Notes under the pieces: model-generated
The model's input: the letters and a program-made list of their open reading frames with translations, nothing else
The model's database searches: none
Told to the model about the DNA's origin: nothing
Origin: CAZVRZ01 sp964629965
GTDB taxonomy: Bacteria; Chloroflexota; Anaerolineae; Anaerolineales; UBA4823
Assembly (NCBI GenBank): GCA_964629965.1
Contig: CAZVRZ010000040.1
Coordinates: forward strand, 1-37,617
Direction: 5' to 3'
Length of the DNA stretch: 37,617 nt
Translations under genes and position numbers: made by a program
Shown: positions 34,547-37,617 of the stretch, in pieces
How the letters are laid out: each line of letters opens with the position of its first letter
Position numbering within the stretch: the first letter of the stretch is position 1

Positions 34547-35581
34547 TTAGATGGGATGCAGGCCGGCGAATTCCAGCCCGCTGGTTTCGGCGAAGCCGCA
34601 CATCAGGTTCATGCACTGCACGGCGGTTCCCGAAGCGCCCTTCATCAGGTTATCGATGGCGCACATGGCAACCACGTGCCCATTGCTTTCGTCCAGGTCG
34701 AAGCCCAGGTCGGCGTAGTTGCTGCCCGCCAGGATCTTGGGCTCGGGGACGCGGTAGATGCCGCGCTGCTCGCGCGCCACCCGCAGGAAGGGATTGTCTG
34801 CCGCCAGCGGGCGGTAAGCCTTCCACAGGTCTTTGACGGCGACGCCCGGCTTCACCCGCCCGTGGGCGGTTGCCAGCACGCCGCGCACCAGGTCCACCGA
34901 AGTCATGGTCAAGGAGACGTTTTTCAGTCCCAGTTCCTGGATCACTTCGGCGGTGTGGCGATGGCCGAAGGGCGAAAACGTGCGGATCACGCCGCTGCGT
35001 TCGGGGTGGTGCGAGCCGGGGTTGCCTTCTGCGCCGCCCTCGGACGAGCCCACTTTGATCTCGATAATGATGGGCTGGTCTTCGTCCAATAACCCGGCTT
35101 TGACCAGGGGCAGCAGCGCCAGGTTGCTGGCGGTGGCATTGCAGCCTACGCCGCTGGTGTACTGGGCGGTGCGCAGTTCTTCGCGGTGCAGCTCGGGCAG
35201 CCCGTAGACGAAACGCCCCAGCCATTCGGGCGCGGCGTGCGGCGCGCCGTACCACTGTGCGTACATATCAGGGTCGCGCAGGCGGAAATCGGCGGAAAGA
35301 TCGACGATGCGCCTGGCCGCGGCGGCGTACTCGGCGATGTGATGCTGCGCTTGCCCGTGCGGCAGCGCCAGGAAAAGCACGTCCACCGGCTCGATCTGCC
35401 CGGGGTCGCTGAATTTGATATTGGTTTGTTTGCGCAAGTTGGGATGAACCTGGTAGGCGTATTCGCCCAGGTGGCTGCGGGAGGTGATCTGCGCCACTTC
35501 CACTTGTGGGTGCGCCAGCAGCAGGCGCAGCAGTTCGCCTCCGGTGTAACCCGAAGCGCCGATAATTGAAGCACGTATCAT
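34547..35581 (-). CDS. lysY: [LysW]-aminoadipate / glutamyl phosphate reductase (LysY, ArgC-like)
   Basis: A 344-residue NADPH-dependent reductase of the ArgC/LysY family that makes the LysW-bound semialdehyde. The Rossmann motif is IIGASGYTGGELLRLLLAHP, followed by ITSRSHLGEYAYQVHPNLR. The catalytic cysteine is in YTSGVGCNATASNLALLPLV, and HPERSGVIRTFSPFGHRHTA (family His) follows. FDLDESNGHVVAMCAIDNLM ends the dimer domain. The ATG at 35581 has GGAG 7 nt upstream; a TTG 6 nt earlier has poorer spacing. It lies 26 bp after lysX. In-cluster context assigns it to the LysW route instead of the acetylated ArgC route. Confidence 0.92.
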   Translation of the reverse strand: MIRASIIGASGYTGGELLRLLLAHPQVEVAQITSRSHLGEYAYQVHPNLRKQTNIKFSDPGQIEPVDVLFLALPHGQAQHHIAEYAAAARRIVDLSADFRLRDPDMYAQWYGAPHAAPEWLGRFVYGLPELHREELRTAQYTSGVGCNATASNLALLPLVKAGLLDEDQPIIIEIKVGSSEGGAEGNPGSHHPERSGVIRTFSPFGHRHTAEVIQELGLKNVSLTMTSVDLVRGVLATAHGRVKPGVAVKDLWKAYRPLAADNPFLRVAREQRGIYRVPEPKILAGSNYADLGFDLDESNGHVVAMCAIDNLMKGASGTAVQCMNLMCGFAETSGLEFAGLHPI

Positions 35582-35607
35582 GGGCAATCTCCATTCATAA
35601 AAGTTAA

Positions 35608-36492
35608 TTATAGCTGGCCGCGGGCGATATTGCTGACATACGAAACGATTTCATCGGCAATATCGACGCCGCTGATGGGCTGGGCGGTATGGAATTCCAT
35701 GGTGTGGTTGATCTCGTTGACCAGGAAGCCGCGGTGCGGGTCTTCGATCACGTCCACCGCCAGGATGCCGCCGCCCACGGCCTGGGCGGCTTTCAGGCAC
35801 AACGCCTCCAGCTCTGGGGTCAGCGGGCAGATTTCGCCTTCGCCGCCGCGGGCTGTGTTGGTGATCCAGTGTGCCGACTTGCGGTAGATGGCGGTGATCA
35901 CCCGGTCTCCCACCACGATGGCGCGGATGTCGCGCCCGGGCTTGGTGATGAACTCCTGGATGTAAAAGACCGAATGCTGGTAAGAGCCCAGCACTGCCTT
36001 GTGCTCCAGCAGGGCCTCGGCTGCGTCGCGGTCGTTGATCTTGGCCAGCAAGCGCCCCCAAGAGCCGACCACCGGCTTGAGCACCACGGGGTAGCCCATC
36101 GTTTCGATGGCTTCCAGTGCGGACTCGGGCGTAAAAGCGACCAGGTTGCGCGGCTGGGAAACCCCGGCGCGCGCCAGGGCGCTGGAGGTGGCCAGCTTAT
36201 CGCCGCAGGCCTCGGCCACTTCCACCGTGTTGATGGTGGGAATATCCCAGCCTCGGAAGACGCGCAGGGCGTACAACCCACTGGTGTAGCTGATGCTGCG
36301 TTCCAGGATGGCGTCGTAGACCTTCCAGGGAGCCGGGTTTTCGATATCAAAGAACAGGCTGCGGTCGTCCAGGCGTTCGTAATCGATGCCGCGCTTTTCC
36401 ATGGCAGCAAAGATCCACTTTTCCTCGACGCGCACCCGCGAGTATAAGACACCTAAGTGTAAGCGGCGTGAGCCGGAAGCAATCGTAAACAT
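35608..36492 (-). CDS. lysX: LysW-aminoadipate / glutamate ligase (LysX)
   Basis: A 294-residue ATP-grasp ligase (RimK-like) that attaches the alpha-amino group of aminoadipate or glutamate to the C-terminal Glu of LysW. Motifs seen are LGVLYSRVRVEEKWIFAAME, RSISYTSGLYALRVFRGWDI, PVVLKPVVGSWGRLLAKIND (ATP-grasp), FYIQEFITKPGRDIRAIVVG and FLVNEINHTMEFHTAQPISG (metal-binding Glu/Asn). The ATG at 36492 has AAAGG upstream; the longer open frame lacks family sequence. Substrate choice between aminoadipate and glutamate cannot be judged safely by eye. It follows lysW after a 213-bp spacer that carries a tandem repeat. Confidence 0.93.
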   Translation of the reverse strand: MFTIASGSRRLHLGVLYSRVRVEEKWIFAAMEKRGIDYERLDDRSLFFDIENPAPWKVYDAILERSISYTSGLYALRVFRGWDIPTINTVEVAEACGDKLATSSALARAGVSQPRNLVAFTPESALEAIETMGYPVVLKPVVGSWGRLLAKINDRDAAEALLEHKAVLGSYQHSVFYIQEFITKPGRDIRAIVVGDRVITAIYRKSAHWITNTARGGEGEICPLTPELEALCLKAAQAVGGGILAVDVIEDPHRGFLVNEINHTMEFHTAQPISGVDIADEIVSYVSNIARGQL

Positions 36493-36621
36493 ACGTGACC
36501 TTTCGTTAAAACCCTGTTTTGCCCAATGGTTGCGAATAAATTGAGGGCTGCCACCCCTCATGCTTCGGGGCAGGCTGCCGCCCAAGAACGGCGGCTCGCA
36601 GCGACATTCCCTGTTGGAGTG

Positions 36622-36705
36622 CTATTCACCCAGGGGTGTGATCTATTCACCCAGGGGTGTGATCTATTCACCCAGGGGTGTGATCTATTCACCCAGGGGT
36701 GTGAT
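36622..36705 (-). repeat. 21-bp tandem repeat, four perfect copies, after lysW
   Basis: Units 36622-36642, 36643-36663, 36664-36684 and 36685-36705 are identical (plus strand CTATTCACCCAGGGGTGTGA then T). In the lysW direction each unit ends TGGGTGAATAG, nearly the last codons of lysW (TGGGGTGAATAG). The array begins immediately after the lysW stop and looks like slippage duplication of the gene's 3' end. Each unit holds the inverted repeat CACCC/GGGTG. The remaining spacer, 36493-36621, shows only short hairpins. Confidence 0.9.
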
Positions 36706-36876
36706 CTATTCACCCCAGTCTTCCTGCTCCATCGGGGCCAGTTCAACGGCGGCCGGGTCGAGCGAGGTGATTTCCAGGTCGACGCCGCAATCGGGGCAAA
36801 CCAGGATCTCGCCCAGCTCGGCGGTCGCTTCCAACTCGATCTCGGCAGCGCATTCGGGACAACTTGTAATAGACAT
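36706..36876 (-). CDS. lysW: Amino-group carrier protein LysW
   Basis: A 56-residue acidic carrier protein that shields the alpha-amino group of aminoadipate or glutamate and presents it to LysX, LysZ, LysY and LysK. The N-terminal zinc site is complete: C6-P-E-C9 and C27-P-D-C30. The C-terminus is the diagnostic EDWGE, whose last Glu is the attachment point. The ATG at 36876 has GAGGAGA upstream; longer open frames are not family-like. Size and motifs are exactly as expected. It lies 22 bp after argH, so the two are co-transcribed. Confidence 0.96.
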   Translation of the reverse strand: MSITSCPECAAEIELEATAELGEILVCPDCGVDLEITSLDPAAVELAPMEQEDWGE

Positions 36877-36898
36877 GATCTTTCTCCTCAATAAGTGG

Positions 36899-37617
36899 TT
36901 ACGTAGATGATGTTTCAGAAAAAGGCAGGCAGCGAGCGGCCTGGGCCATCTGCTGGCGCACGGCCGCAGGCGCAGTGCCTCCGGCGGCGCAGCGGCGCGC
37001 CACGCTTTGTTGGGGGTCAAAGACGCGGACAGGTAATTCCGAGACGATCTGCTCGCTGAAGAGCGGGCTGATGGATTGGAACTCTGCCGGGGTCAATTGG
37101 TCGAGGGCCTTACCCAGCTCGGCGGCCTTGCGCACGGACTGCCCAGCCAACCCGTGGGCCTGGCGGAAGGGAACGCCGCGCTCAACGAGGTAATCGGCCA
37201 GGTCGGTGGCCAACATGGAAGCATCGATGGCCTGGCGCATGCGTTGGGGGCGGAGCGCCAGCGTCTGCAAAGCGCCGGCCATCACCGGCAGCAGGGCGGC
37301 GAGGGTATCGAACGCGTTGAACAGCGGCGTTTTATCTTCCTGCAGGTCTTTATCGTAGGTAGAAGGCAGGCCTTTCAGGGTAGTCAGCAGCCCGGCGAGC
37401 ATGCCCACGAGCGTCCCGGCCTTGCCGCGCGCCAGCTCGAACATGTCTGGATTCTTCTTCTGCGGCATCAGGCTGGAGCCGGTGGCGTAGGCATCTGCAA
37501 GCTCGAAGTAGCCGAACTCCTGGGTGGTGAACAAGACCATTGCCTCGGCTAGCTTGCTCAGGTGCAAACCGGCCAGGCTGGCGCAAAACAGGAATTCGGC
37601 CACGAAATCCCGGTCGG
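36899..37617 (-). CDS. argH: Argininosuccinate lyase, C-terminal part (runs off the window)
   Basis: Partial gene whose 5' end lies beyond the right edge; about 238 codons are present. The fumarase/aspartase-superfamily signature TGSSLMPQKKNPDMFELARG is complete, preceded by the ArgH stretch LHLSKLAEAMVLFTTQEFGY. DKDLQEDKTPLFNAFDTLAA and GVPFRQAHGLAGQSVRKAAE are typical of ArgH. The enzyme splits argininosuccinate into arginine and fumarate. Being first in line with lysW, lysX, lysY, lysZ and lysK, it suggests that the carrier route here feeds arginine synthesis, alone or in addition to lysine. Confidence 0.95.
   Translation of the reverse strand, partial: DRDFVAEFLFCASLAGLHLSKLAEAMVLFTTQEFGYFELADAYATGSSLMPQKKNPDMFELARGKAGTLVGMLAGLLTTLKGLPSTYDKDLQEDKTPLFNAFDTLAALLPVMAGALQTLALRPQRMRQAIDASMLATDLADYLVERGVPFRQAHGLAGQSVRKAAELGKALDQLTPAEFQSISPLFSEQIVSELPVRVFDPQQSVARRCAAGGTAPAAVRQQMAQAARCLPFSETSST

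Noticed and set aside
36622..36718. CRISPR-like array
   Set aside because: The 21-bp units are contiguous with no spacers and no cas genes nearby; it is a tandem repeat.
36526..36894. Open frame with FTQGCDL peptide repeats
   Set aside because: It is produced by the 21-bp tandem repeat in a non-coding frame and runs antisense across lysW.

Overview
The window reads as a chromosomal segment of a Chloroflexota bacterium, most likely class Anaerolineae. This is inferred from gene content, not from a marker gene: tandem LytR-CpsA-Psr proteins, a ClpC-type unfoldase, an extracellular binding protein with an extra beta-rich C-terminal domain, and a LysW carrier-protein amino-acid pathway linked to argH. 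Several promoters carry an extended -10 (TGnTATAAT).

Layout. 1-9.5 kb: a family-5 solute-binding protein (+), then on the minus strand a NifU-like protein, a cyclic-nucleotide-binding-domain protein, clpC, and two Dpp/Opp-type permeases, one fused to a PQQ-like beta-propeller. 9.6-12.6 kb: a GNAT acetyltransferase, a small four-helix membrane protein and a pair of related membrane-anchored proteins. 12.6-17.7 kb (-): recD2 and two LCP-family genes. 17.8-21.5 kb (+): an ABC-F ATPase, endonuclease V and a second GNAT protein. 21.5-24.4 kb (-): uvrA. 24.4-31.2 kb: an accessory island made of an IS110-family element, a 475-bp stretch rich in dispersed repeats, and a complete diversity-generating retroelement (DGR). 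31.2-37.6 kb: a small CxxC protein, a 2-hydroxyacid dehydrogenase, and the minus-strand cluster argH-lysW-lysX-lysY-lysZ-lysK.

The main discovery is the DGR at 26.1-31.2 kb. A protein of about 1065 residues has an uncharacterised N-terminal region, a NACHT-type NTPase and a C-terminal formylglycine-generating-enzyme-like (C-type-lectin fold) domain. Its last ~40 codons are a variable repeat (VR, 29185-29300). Downstream lie a DGR-type reverse transcriptase, an Avd-like four-helix accessory protein, and the template repeat (TR, 30897-31012). The two repeats align without gaps over 116 bp with 16 mismatches. All 16 fall on template adenines, all 86 non-adenine template positions are identical, and all 16 changes alter the protein (13 residues). 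This is direct evidence of past adenine-directed retrohoming. By analogy with NACHT/STAND immune and conflict proteins, the natural reading is a receptor whose ligand-binding face is diversified while its NTPase signalling core is fixed.

A run of 10 N interrupts the Walker A motif of the NACHT gene. The flanks read GGPGCG and STVL, so the gap probably hides one lysine codon and the apparent frameshift is an assembly artefact. Other points of note are a 21-bp tandem repeat that starts exactly at the lysW stop codon, a dispersed repeat seen three times, and a structured leader ahead of the IS110 recombinase that could encode a bridge RNA.
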